From NCBI RefSeq assembly GCF_964355755.1, contig NC_092676.1, positions 2,958,288 to 3,022,287 of the forward strand: a stretch of 64,000 nucleotides of DNA, given 5' to 3'. Below, in pieces: positions 34,406 through 45,820 of the stretch (position 1 is its first letter; every line of letters starts with the position of its first letter). The notes under the pieces are model-generated. The model worked only from the letters and a program-made list of their open reading frames with translations. It was not told where the DNA came from and ran no database searches. Made by a program: the position numbers and the translations under genes. The stretch comes from Antedon mediterranea. Taxonomy: Eukaryota; Echinodermata; Crinoidea; Comatulida; Antedonidae.

Positions 34406-37400
34406 TTAGAAACGACGAGCACGTTTGAAAGGAACATCTTGCTCACGTTCTCCTCCTCCACGACGTCCACCACGCATTTCATGGGGACTACCACCCATTG
34501 GACCGCCCATTGGTCCGCCTGGCCCACCACGCCCAAATCCTTGCTGTGGAGGTTGGTCGAATCGGCTAGCACGCTGTGTTTAGTTCATAGGTCATAGTTC
34601 AAAAGTTTTTAAAAAATCATTCAGTTTTTGGCGTTTACATATAATAATATTCAAAACCAGATGAATTTTCGGCATCATTTGAAGAGAGACGATGATCAAC
34701 AGCAACAATTTCAATGCATGGAGGGAAAGAGAAATTGAACAACATTAGGAATTACAGTACATTATCAATAAAGTTAGTAGTAGACCAGAACAAACTGATT
34801 TTCCTATAGACAAAACAAGCTATTAAAATAAAAAGTGGTTAGAACATGAATTATAATTGTAAAAACTCTATGCGAAAGAACAGCCAGAACTGAATCCCTC
34901 TGGGTAATATGATTATGCTGTGTATTATTTTACAATATATTATAAAACTATGCGTTATGTTTCTAAGGCACAAATTACTATTTCTAGTTACAGAATAATT
35001 GCTATTTAAATGTATACGTTTTATCTACAATTGCCACTACACATTTATATTCAAAACAGAGGATTGCATGTTCAGTAAGAATTTGAAAGCACAATGAAAC
35101 GAAGGAAAAGTTGCCAATACATTTACTAACAGACAAGTTTCCATTGAAATGGCACCATATTTAAAAAAAAAGTCTATGCATTCATAAATTGCATTTTTAT
35201 GTTAAAATCTTATGATCATGTATTCTATTGTGAACTATGTATTATATGTTCTTCGTATTTCAAAGTGATTAGTGACCACTTGGTGTAAAGTAAATAACTT
35301 TGTCCCTAATATCAAATATTGCCCAGATTTTAGCAGCTCATTACAAAGTATTGTGTTAAACAAATTTGTGTCTAATGAGACCATTAACATGAAAAACAAT
35401 TGCTTATTCAACAGCCAAAACTGATAGTTGTTCCAACCTATTACATCCAAAATGCTGTTCAAAGATCAGAATCTACCAACTTGATAAATAGATATAGATA
35501 TTATATTGCACTGTTGAAGGGCTAGTGTTGGCCAAAAGCTCTGCTAACCTTCCTGGCTGTTTTACTTTTATCGTTTTGATTTAGCTTCTCGCTTTTTTTT
35601 GTACATATCTCCATTGTGATAATAATGATAATAATAATGATAAGGCACAAGTGAAAACCATGAAACAAATTAACCTTAAACCTAAATACTACTGATCCAC
35701 TTTGTAGGCACTGATACCCACAGCATTGTCATTTTTTCAGTAAATTGCCTTTGGATTAATTTTATTATATCAGATATAAAATTACTTATTTTCATGGGCT
35801 GGATTCATTTATGCAAGAATATGCAAATGAATAATGACATCACAAAATGTTAAAACTTCTTAAGTATTAAAGCTACTACTACTTGTTAATTATCTCCGTA
35901 TTATGAATTAAAAATCTTTTATCATAAACCAATCCAAAAAACAACTTTATAGTATTACTGTACAAATATTCAAAACATGGAGAGAAAAAATCATTCCGAG
36001 AATAGCAATTTATGGTAAAACCAATGAGTTATGGCATCATTCATTCTGAATATGCAACTTTTGACACTGGTAACCAACATATAGCTAACATAGAATGACA
36101 TGGTTATTTCCAACGAGAAACTTTACTAACAATACGATTCTATAGACTCCGCGTTGTTAAATACCTGTCTTATGATATCGGTAGTTGTGTCTTAAACATG
36201 GCCCTACTGAACTTCAAACAAGAGAGCTTACTCAACAGAACATCGGTGCGAACTGGTGGTAGATAAGCATCTGCTTGTCGTACACTTTGTCGTATTACTG
36301 GTTTAAAGTCTTACTTTTTATAAGTTTTTTTAAGTGAATGCTATATAATATTTAAAAATTATTGGTGTGAATTGGTGGTAGATAAATATACTCGTCGTAC
36401 ACTTTATTGGCTTAAAGTCTCACGATTTAGTTTTTGTTTTAAGGGAATGCTATATTTTAAATTACATTTCTATTTCAATAGGTCATCAGGTGTGGACAGA
36501 ACCACAATAAAAACAAACAGATGTAAACTGAAAAGCCACTATGCGTGATACTCATATCTTAACTACAGAATACAATGATGTGTATGGCAACAACCGTTTC
36601 AAAAGTGCTTCAAATTTGAACTGCAATCACTCTTTGGGTACTGTACGTAATTGTTCTCATCATAACTCAGTGAGTAATCTAAAAATTTGTACAAGTCAGT
36701 ACTATGGCTAAATGTGATTACGAATATTAAAATAACCCCCCCACAAGAAACAGTCTGGCATGTTCTTTATTTTCGCAAGAGATATTAATAAGATAAAAAC
36801 ACCTAATCAGCAATGTTTATGCTATGAACCACAATTTTAACCTATAACAGCTTGACAATAAATTGGTTGCTTAGCACTACAGGTGGTATCCTCCTATCCT
36901 GCAAGACAACCACCCTTAATGGACTCCAACATATTTAGAGTGGCCCGAACAAAATGTTGCAAGTTAGAAAATTAGTTATGTAGAGTAGTACAGTCAGTAC
37001 AACTATATTTGATTTTGAGTTATTCATAAAGCTGATTATCTCTCTTGATGCACCGTCAACATGCTAAGGTGTAACACTGAATACTGTATATAAATAAAAC
37101 AGTGCGCCTTTATAATTTCGCAAGGTTTAGCTTGCACATTTTGAGTTAAGATTTTAGAATAGTAGCACTTTAAATGACGTTTCTAATTCAGTTCATTCTT
37201 GTGTACAATAGTTATAACTTTAGGCCCACTATGCCATATGCGACTATACTTCCAGAAGTCAGTTGTAACACAACAACCAAAACATCTCAACCATACTTTA
37301 TTTCCTTTTGGTGTACCGCAAAATTAACTTTAACAATACACCAGGAGATTCAAAATACTCATTTGAACCTATTATAAATATAACATTTTATCTCTCTCTT

Positions 37401-40400
37401 CTTTCTTAACACCCCCAAATACAGTTTTTTTATAAAGCTAGAATGTTATTAAACATCTTTCACCAACAATTTATAGAAATCACTAAAAAAATAATTTCTA
37501 AATGTTGTCGATTTCATTAAGGCTGTAAAATAAAAGTACCAGCATATGTCCGTTCACAAAGGACATTGTGTAGATCACAGTGACATAAAGGATTTGAAGA
37601 TTCAATGACTAAGCCAGCATAAGAAACAAAGGACAACAGCAATTCATTCTCTTTATAGTACATGCTTTGTTCACTATGCTAAACACACACACCCAGTTCA
37701 TCATCACCATGTCTCACAATACAATTATGTTATGTACATACCGACTGCATTCCACCTGGACCACCCTGCATTCCTGGGCCACCGCCACCCATTCCACGCC
37801 CATTGGGTCCGGCACCAGGTCCGGGACGGCCATTAGGACCGGCTCCAGACATTGCGTTGTTTCCCTGGTTCATTTGCGCCATGGCTTCACCCTTGAAATA
37901 GTATTATTTACCCTTTATCAACAATCTAGCTGAATTTTTTAAATGATATGCATGCACATTTCAAACTTTGCAAATACCACTTCATAAAAAATAACAATTA
38001 ACACAAACAACATGCATTGGTCCAAAAAAAATAATGTACCAGTTTTACATCATCTATCATTAGAGCAAGGGTCACGCTTGTGGATTCTGTTACAAAGTAA
38101 TTAAACCCAGTTGTGGTCAGTCATGAACCAGAATTCCTTTTCCTTAAATGCACACAAGCCAGATGTCCTTTTGAAAAAATTGAACTACAGCCGAGGTATT
38201 TAACTGGTGCCAATATATATGGCTTTAATCTGCAGTTTCCCATTCCTTAACCGAGCCACTAAAATCCCGCAAGAAAATGTTATACACACCATACAAAATA
38301 AACCAAATTATAAAAAGTATCTTTCCCCACGCACACCACCTCCCCAACCCTCTTTCTCCACACACACCACCTCCCCAACACCACAAAAAAAAAAGTTAAC
38401 AAAAAAATCAAGCCTACCATCATCTGCGATTCATTCCTTTGCATCATGCCGTCAGCGGTAACATTCTGGGAACGACGTCTCAAATCTTCTTGTCTTCGCC
38501 GGCTAACCTCTTCCTGGTGCGCTCTCATGGATTCCAATTCCTGGCTGCGCATCTCTGATCGTTGACGGAATTCTTCCTGGCGTCTATGGTAAACATAATT
38601 TGAATATTTTTAGATATGCACAATTATCAATTATCAGAAGTAGGAATATTTAGGTAATGAAATAGTTTTTTTCTAAAATGAACACCTTTTATTATTATAC
38701 AGCAAACAATGTTGCTACAACATTCTTATCAAAACCAACCCCAAAATCTGTTAATTATTACTAACCTCTGCTCAATTTCTTTGAAGTTTTCTTCCATTCT
38801 TCGCAATTCCTCCTGTCTACGTTGTAAATCTAAAATTGTTGGCAATAAAGTAAGAAATAAAATGACTGGTTGAAAAATCAAATGGCAAAAAGACTTTATA
38901 CTGTATAATAATTTTAAATTATCATTTTGATACTTATTTAGTATAAAATTACAAGAAAGGCTCGCGTCCTCCTCTCAACAAAGAAGAAAGTTAAACTCAG
39001 GATTAAACTTAATCAAATTAAATGTAATAAAGCCCCTGGTCCAGATGACCTTCCCCTGGGTGTTTAAAGAGGGTGCTGAGATTCTTAGTGGTCCTTTATG
39101 TGCTATTGCTAACTCAAGTGTTAGAAACTGATGGGTTCCCCAAGAATGGAAACGAGCCAATATTGTCCCAATCCCAAAAGTGTTTCCCCCAAAGTTGGTC
39201 GAAAGTGATCTCCGCCCAATAGCTTTAACTCCTATAATGGCAAAGGTAATTGAGAGCCTAGTGGGCGAAATGATCTGGCACCAAGTTAAGGATAAGATTA
39301 ACCTAAACCAATTTGGTTGTTGTAAAGGTGTTTCTACGGTTGACGCCTTAATTAAATTCCTTAATGTTTGTTTCCTTGCCACTGATGCGGGCGAAGAGGT
39401 TAGAGTTTTATTATTGGATTTTAAAAAGGCCTACGATTTGATCGACCACAACATTCTCTTAAACAAACTCATTGCGCTGGGGGTTAATAGTCACCTGATC
39501 CGATGGGTTAAAGCCTTCCTGTATAACCGACAACAACGTGTTAAAATTGGTGATAGTCTTTCTGAATGGCTATCGCCAAACGGAGGCATACCCCAGGGGT
39601 CGTGGATTGGCCCTATTATGTTTATTATTTTTATCAATGACCTTTTAAATGGTAAACCATGTGTTAAATTTATGGATGATACTACTGTATTCGAAAGGGT
39701 GTCTAAACTGTCCAATAGTAACTTGCAAAATATAGCTAACTCGGCCCTTGCATGGACTCGGCTTAACCATATGACCCTCAATGCTAAAAAAACATGTGAA
39801 TTAATTGTGAGTTGTAAGAAAAACAAGTCGATATTTAATCCTCTAATTATTAATAAATGTAGTGTTAACCAGGTTTGCCGTACTAAGCTCCTTGGAATTA
39901 TTATATGTGACAATTTATCATGGCAACCCCATATTGATTCTTTGATAGCTAAATCAAACTCACGGTTATATTTCCTTAAACAATTGCGCCGGTCAGGTCT
40001 AGACGCCCAAGCCTTATGCTATTTCTATTGTTGTGTTATCAGACCTGTACTAGAATACGCCGTCCCCGTTTGGGGAACGTGCTTAACTAAATTGCAGTCT
40101 GACCAACTGGAAAGTATCCAACGAAGGGCGCTTAGAATCACGTTCCCAGAGCTCAGTTACAACAAAGCAATGGCTCAATGTAATGTGCCTGTGCTATGTG
40201 AACGTCGAACTAGACTGTGCAAGGATTACTATCAGAAACTTAAAAACCCTTCCCATAGACTACATCACCTTCTTCCAAAGCGCCTAAATCTAGATACAAT
40301 TTAAGACAAGTTAAAGAATTTTGCATTCCAAAAATAAAAACGGAACGATCAAAAAATTTTATTGTAAACTTTGGTCTCTTTCACAAGTGGTAAGCATACA

Positions 40401-42559
40401 TATATATCCCTGCACAGTCGCTTCGTTCCCTGACTTGACTTCAGTTTGTCTGTTGTTCGATGTTTTTGTGTTATTTGATTTATATCGTTGATGGATTTGA
40501 TATATTTTTTCATTTAAGTATAAGTATATATTTTTGTATAATTCAACCCAAAAGTTGCAATAAAAGTATTTTTTATCAGTGTTAAACTCGAAAACAAAGA
40601 CTTTACCTTGTCTCATCATAATTGTTTGATGTTCGTATCGGGCACCATCCATTTCAGATTCAAGTTTTTCTCTTCTTTCTTCAAACTGCTTCTCAAGCTG
40701 TTCTCTTTGAGACTTCTCCAGTTCAAAGATCTCTTTCCATCTCAAACCCCATTCAAACTCAAACGAGGTTGGCGGTGCAAATCTGGGAATGGCTTCTCGT
40801 TCCCTTAATTCGAATGTAGATTTTGTTAATTATAGAATATTTCAGGCAGGGGAAAAGTAACAAAAGGCTTCCGACTTTCTTGGAGTTTTATCAGATAAAT
40901 AGTGGCTTTCAGTTGATTTTTTTAGATTCGAAAACTTTAAATGTAATACTATAATTATAAATCGTAAAGAAAATAACTTTTTCTATAATATCTTTTAAAA
41001 TTAAATCATGCAATAGACAATGTTTGCTTCTGTCCAAAATTGTATTATCTAGTGGGGAGTTCAAACTTTTTGTACTTTTAAAATATTTAAAAGTTAACAA
41101 TTACCTCTGATAATGTTGGTTCTTTGTGAGGTTTTTTTCAGGCAATCCATCTTCTTCATCAGTTTGCTCCAGTACTTCAGCAGATACAGGTCTCAGAGAA
41201 CTATAAATAATAAAAGGATAAGTTATTTATATTATTATATAAGATTTTTGTTCATTTTAACTAGGACACTCAGGATCAACTGGTGTGTCTGTAGTCCTTT
41301 AGTCTGAACCTTTTACAGCGTAATTTGTCTTTTCTGATTTTGTTCATGTACATTATTTTCTTTTCATTGCTATATGAATGCACCAGGAGCACTGTGTTTT
41401 TTAGTTTATTGTTGTTAGCGACTAGGGTGTATCTCATACTTTGGGTGGTGGCAGCATAAACCTTACCTGGTTAATAAAAATACACCATCTTTAATTTTCT
41501 GAAGAGCATTCTGGGCTCCTGATTTACGAGCAAACTCAACAATACCTTCACCAGTGGCTTTTCCTCTGTCATCTACAATAACAACCGCTCTCTCAACAAT
41601 GCCAAACTGTGAAAATGCATGTTCCAGAAGCTCATTGGATACAAGGTTAGGTAAATGCTTCACTTTCAAGGCAGCACCATGAGTGGCGAACCTAACACGA
41701 ACTTGTCTTCCTTTGCGAGTTGTACCATCGATCGAAGCCTTGGCAGCTTCCGCATTTTGTCGCGTGTCCTAGAAAAAAAAACCAAACAAATTTCATCCTG
41801 ATATTTTATAAATAAATGTAAAAAAAAAAACTAAGATGCACGGTTTTTAAATGAATAAAAAAAAAGTGATTTCTTATTGCAATCGCCAAAAAACGCAATC
41901 AATTAGCCTAGGCCTAGCTAGCTCGTTATCAATTCATTTGAATATTTTAACTGGATACTTACAAGTCGAATAAAACCAAATCCTCTCTGTTTGTTTAAGA
42001 AAACCTCCGATATTTCACCATACTTTTCGAACATCTTTTTGAAATCATCCTCTTCAATATCATTTGTTAAATTTCCAACAAATAATCTGCATCTTTGAGT
42101 GAATTTTCTTTCTTTCTTTACACTTTCTTCCAAGTTTAGGGGCATTAGGGGCTGGGCTTGCATATCTTGATTTCCAAATCTGTGCCCACCATGTTGTTGG
42201 TGGTGGTTGCCCTGTCTTTGATGTCCACCACCGCCCGGTCTTTGGCCACCAAGTCCACCACCGCCCGGTCTTTGGCCACCAAGTCCACCACCACCCGGTC
42301 TTTGGCCACCAAAGCCTCCCCCGCCACCTCCTCGATGCTGTCTACCAACACGATCTCCTCCGCTGCTGTTGTTAGCATTTCCTTGCCTTCCACTACCATC
42401 GCCGCCACCATATCCACCGCCTCCAGCCCCTTTCCCTCCTTTGTTGAAATTTCCATCTTTACTGTTCGTAATATTTCCACTCTTACCTTTATTATTAGGT
42501 GTTGTACGTTGCTGATTAGGCTTATTTGGACTTTCTGTTTCCTGTTTTACGTTAGCCAT
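34406..42559 (-). CDS. NONO: DBHS-family RNA-binding protein (NONO/SFPQ/PSPC1 type)
   Basis: Coding exons in transcript order are 42559-41963, 41768-41467, 41200-41105, 40803-40607, 38829-38766, 38583-38418, 37891-37742 and 34573-34406. All junctions are GT-AG and in frame, giving 579 aa. DBHS proteins are nuclear dimers that bind RNA and DNA in paraspeckles, splicing and transcription. Visible are a Gly-rich N-terminus with three tandem [10 protein letters not shown] decapeptides (84-113), RRM1 (RNP2 RLFVGNL at 158-164, RNP1 RGFGFIRL at 192-199), RRM2 ([40 protein letters not shown]), the NOPS segment ([23 protein letters not shown]), a long coiled coil ([35 protein letters not shown]) and a Gly/Met/Pro tail ending in an NLS-like FKRARRF. 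The MANVKQE start follows a possible acceptor (TTTTATAG), implying a 5' non-coding exon. NONO stands for the whole family; one ancestral gene is likely. Confidence 0.96.
34574..37741. other. Large last intron of the DBHS gene
   Basis: The 3.2-kb intron separates the final coding exon from the Gly/Met-rich exon. The only recognisable content is a Penelope-like fragment (35497-35775) and an (ATA/ATG)n microsatellite near 35620. Otherwise it is AT-rich unique sequence with no exon I can support. Confidence 0.6.
35497..35775 (+). mobile_element. Penelope-like retroelement 3' fragment, copy 2
   Basis: It shares TTGAAGGGCTAGTGT, AAAGCTCTGCTAA, TTTATCGTTTTGATTTAGCT, TCGCTTTTTTTTGT and TTGCCTTTGGATTA with the copy at 26402. 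About 100 bp, beginning with an ATA/ATG microsatellite, are inserted in the middle. Confidence 0.4.
38956..40355 (+). mobile_element. 5'-truncated, broken non-LTR retrotransposon (CR1/L2-like) in a DBHS intron
   Basis: The insert lies antisense to its host gene in the intron 38830-40606. An uninterrupted 374-codon frame (39180-40304) encodes most of a reverse transcriptase: [34 protein letters not shown] (first catalytic Asp), [28 protein letters not shown] (catalytic pair), then [20 protein letters not shown] and the thumb/C-terminal [17 protein letters not shown]. Upstream, [10 protein letters not shown] is followed by a frameshift and a stop (SSVRN*), and there is no endonuclease domain, so the copy is dead. 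The 'DHNILLNKL...[11 protein letters not shown]' pattern fits the CR1/L2/Jockey assemblage. The 3' tail is short and A-rich. Confidence 0.85.
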
Positions 42560-43784
42560 CTTCTTATACAGGAATAACCACCACAAATACTATAAAATAA
42601 AGTTATATTCTGTCAGCAAAAAAGAACTTTAAAAATGGCGTAAGCTTCGACAGCACAGCAGCAGCGTGTAATGCGGTATATAGAGTAGACGCGTTTACCC
42701 ATGCACGAGGAGAGCGTCGGTAAAGCTAATTTGCATAAATTAATTGTCGGGTTTTTATTTAAAGATATAAAATGTACATTAAATACAGAAATAAAATAAG
42801 CAAAACACACAAATAAATATATTATTGATGGTGTAAATATTTTCTAATATTTTAGATATATAAAACAGTTTTATTTTTATAAATAAATAATCCAAATAAA
42901 TACCCTCGTACTCATTATTTTTCGGAATATACAATGAATATAGGAATCATGAATAAACATTTTTTATTGCTGCACGCATGAAAATTTGCATTTGGGGAGC
43001 AAGATCATCGATTGTATCGGCGGCAAGACTTTGTTGTGTTGGCGTATCAGATTTGAACCTATTTTTAAAAACTCGATGAATTTAGAATTGATTTGAACTT
43101 GATTACAAACAACATAACATCAGGGCTTCAGCATGTAAGTTCAATTCCATTTCAGTTATATTAATTGCTCGCACCATGTGTTGACTGTGATCTTGTTAGG
43201 ATTTGTGATTGGCCGTGCTGTATTGAATTGGTACAGTGGATAAGCGCACACACTCAACACTACATACATGAGGTGTAAATATAATGCGCCCACACAATAC
43301 GTACTACTGCTGGCATTGACGTGTACTGACACTTCTTATTTTATGATATGCTGGACATGCAGTCAATGATAATATAAATATTTATACAATTTCAACGTAT
43401 GTAGATTCTATAAATTAGAACAAAGTAAAACATAGAAGGCAGTTTCGAACCATGAAACTGTGTTTCATGCAGTACTGATCAGCCATTTTATCCTCATGAA
43501 TATTCATGATGATAAGTGTCGAGCAGCAGAAAGTTACTTATAATGTCGGAACTTATTTGAAGTAAATATATATTTTTACTTCAAAATAACAAATTGCCTT
43601 GATATATGGTAACAACTGGCAGTGTTAGTTAGTTCATACAGTATTCATAATAAAAACAATTAGATTTCAAAGAATTAGAAGAAATATGAATATGCATGAG
43701 GATTGTCTAATTTACATATTCATTGTAAGCTTTCTTTGGTCTTGTTCAAAATGGCTGCCGTTGATTGGCTTTGTAATCAATTTT

Positions 43785-43900
43785 ATTTTAATTTTATTTT
43801 ATTCATACTCATTCAACAGCGGGAAACCCGCCCCTTACAGAATGGAATAAACTATACCATATAAATATATATAAATCTTAAAACCTAACAATACAAAATA
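43785..43900 (-). repeat. Non-LTR retrotransposon 3' end (minus strand)
   Basis: Read on the minus strand it gives GTAAGGGGCGGGTTTCCCGC, TGTTGAATGAGTATGAATAA and AATAAAATTAAAATT. The GC-rich GCGGGTTTCCCGC hairpin followed by an AATAAA-rich tail is the form of a LINE 3' end. Confidence 0.45.
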
Positions 43901-44465
43901 GTACAATTTTACAGAACTATCATTCTAATTTATTTGTAAAACATCAATACTTTGATAATTAATTTTGATTGGTCAATCATCATTTGGTATGTACTAAATA
44001 CAACAGTATGCATCTAGCCTATTTTAATTTGATTTTAATAAATATTAATAATATATATAATAATAATATTATGTTTTAGTTAGACTATGATGACAGTTTA
44101 TATTATACAATATGCATAATCTGTTAGATAGTTTGAATCCTAATTAATAATTATTTAATTATATTAACCAAATTGTTTGTTATTTAATACAAGTCCCTCC
44201 CACTTCCCCTCTCACTGCATTTTAAAAGTATATAAACATGATAGAAAACTCCCAATAACAAAAGTTGCCTGATGACTGATAAATATTTTATTGTTATTGT
44301 TTTATGTTATTTTGAGTTAAAATTTGGTGAGGAATAGATTAAATTGGTTGTACAGTAAGTAACATGGCAACCTAATTGGCCTTAACCCATTTTTTCACTT
44401 TAGATTAAAAAAGTCATATTCTCTGAAAGTACTGTATATTGACAGAAAAGAAAGACAAATATTTA

Positions 44466-45529
44466 ACGCTGTGGCTAAAGATACGGTACCGTATCCTAAC
44501 TTCCGTTTGCTAAAGGTACGGTAAAATTGCATTACGTCATAATCAGCCGATGGGGTGCTGGTACGTGTGTGACGTCATCGTATAAGGACTTGGGATTTTT
44601 TTTCATATCGCAAAATAAAAACAGTGATCAACCGGCGGCTTAACATTTTCTTTATGCTTCATTTATCGCTATAATAAAATATCCCCGTCGTGTGACAAAA
44701 ACTAAATGTAGCCTAGGCCTACTACGACGGTTATTATTGATAGGCCAAAACATGTTGATTTTAATTCTAGAATACAGAAATTTACCGTTTCAAAAGAGGC
44801 GCATAACCTATAGCCTCGGTATATGAGTATGTTTGCCAGGCTGGGACCAGCTGCATGTGTGCGCTGATTTCTGTGACTAAGACCTGGGGTTAGGCCTATT
44901 GTCTAAATCATAGTATTTGAGGGCCCTTTATTGTCCGCATTTGCTTTTGTTTATGGTCACCATCTGTGAACAAAGTTTATTAAAAAATATAGGCCATTTG
45001 GAATAAAAATAAAACCCTTATACTTATAGTAACTATGGACGAATGAACTAGACGAACCAAAGAATATATATTCTTTGACGCAACACAATTTCCAACATTG
45101 AATTATAATTCATTCCTTTACTTCTAATTTGGCTATTAACATATTTCTACTGTAGAGTGTAGTGTTAAATGTTGTATAATGAAATAATATTTGAGATTGA
45201 GTGCATGTTTTAAACGCTTTATGTAACGTCCACCAACCCATGATCTTGCTCAGTCTATATTACTACAGCATCGACGATTCTGGATTCAACATTGCAAAGT
45301 CTAGCCCCGAGGCTGAGTAACAGAATCATCAGCGCACACATCAATAAAGCCTGGCGCCGTCGATAGGCATTCTCTACAGCAGACACGATGTGAAAAAAAA
45401 ATCCAAAGTCCTTATACGATGACGTCACACACGTACCAGCACCCCATTGGCTGATTATGACGTAATGCAATTTTACCGTACCTTTAGTAGACGGAAGTTG
45501 GATATGGTACCGTATCTTTAGCCACGGTG
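44466..45529. mobile_element. hAT-like non-autonomous transposon with long inverted ends
   Basis: The first ~140 bp (from ACGCTGTGGCTAAAGATACG) recur inverted at 45390-45529 (CGTATCTTTAGCCACGGTG) with only a few mismatches. The arms share GGTGCTGGTACGTGTGTGAC and GTCATCGTATAAGGACTT. AATATTTA flanks the element on both sides (44458-44465, 45530-45537), an 8-bp target duplication diagnostic of the hAT superfamily. The 1064-bp body encodes no transposase. It lies in the presumed 5' intron of the ZMYM gene. Confidence 0.75.
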
Positions 45530-45820
45530 AATATTTAATTTGTCACTTAAATATACAGTAAAGTATTAATTTCAATTTCACATGAATTTATTTGCAGGAA
45601 AAATTTAACACAAAGACGGCTGATAGAACCATGTACTGTAAACTATCTTTAATTCCCTATTACTCGACTTCCACTTGAGCACAGCACAAATATAACCCTC
45701 TGGGACTACACACAGTCATTTGGTAATCATTTATTTATCAACTTCTGTGCTAGTCGTCGGCTACCTAACCAATTGTTTTAATTCAATTTAATTAAAATTT
45801 TTTTTTTTTAAAGTTCAAAG

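Larger units (their letters stand above)
42560..45820. other. Shared 5' region between DBHS and ZMYM genes (head to head)
   Basis: The 3.26 kb between the two divergent start codons must hold both promoters. On the minus strand GCCATTTTTAAAG (near 42640) resembles a YY1 site close to the DBHS start. On the plus strand a consensus donor GCATGTAAGT (about 43132-43139) could end a ZMYM non-coding first exon, joining to the acceptor just before 45814. The right half is occupied by a LINE-like tail and the 1.06-kb hAT-like element. No other coding exon is seen. Confidence 0.5.

Noticed and set aside
42145-42577. Alternative-frame ORFs over DBHS exon 1
   Set aside because: They follow the Gly/Arg-rich repeat in other frames; the RRM frame has clear homology.
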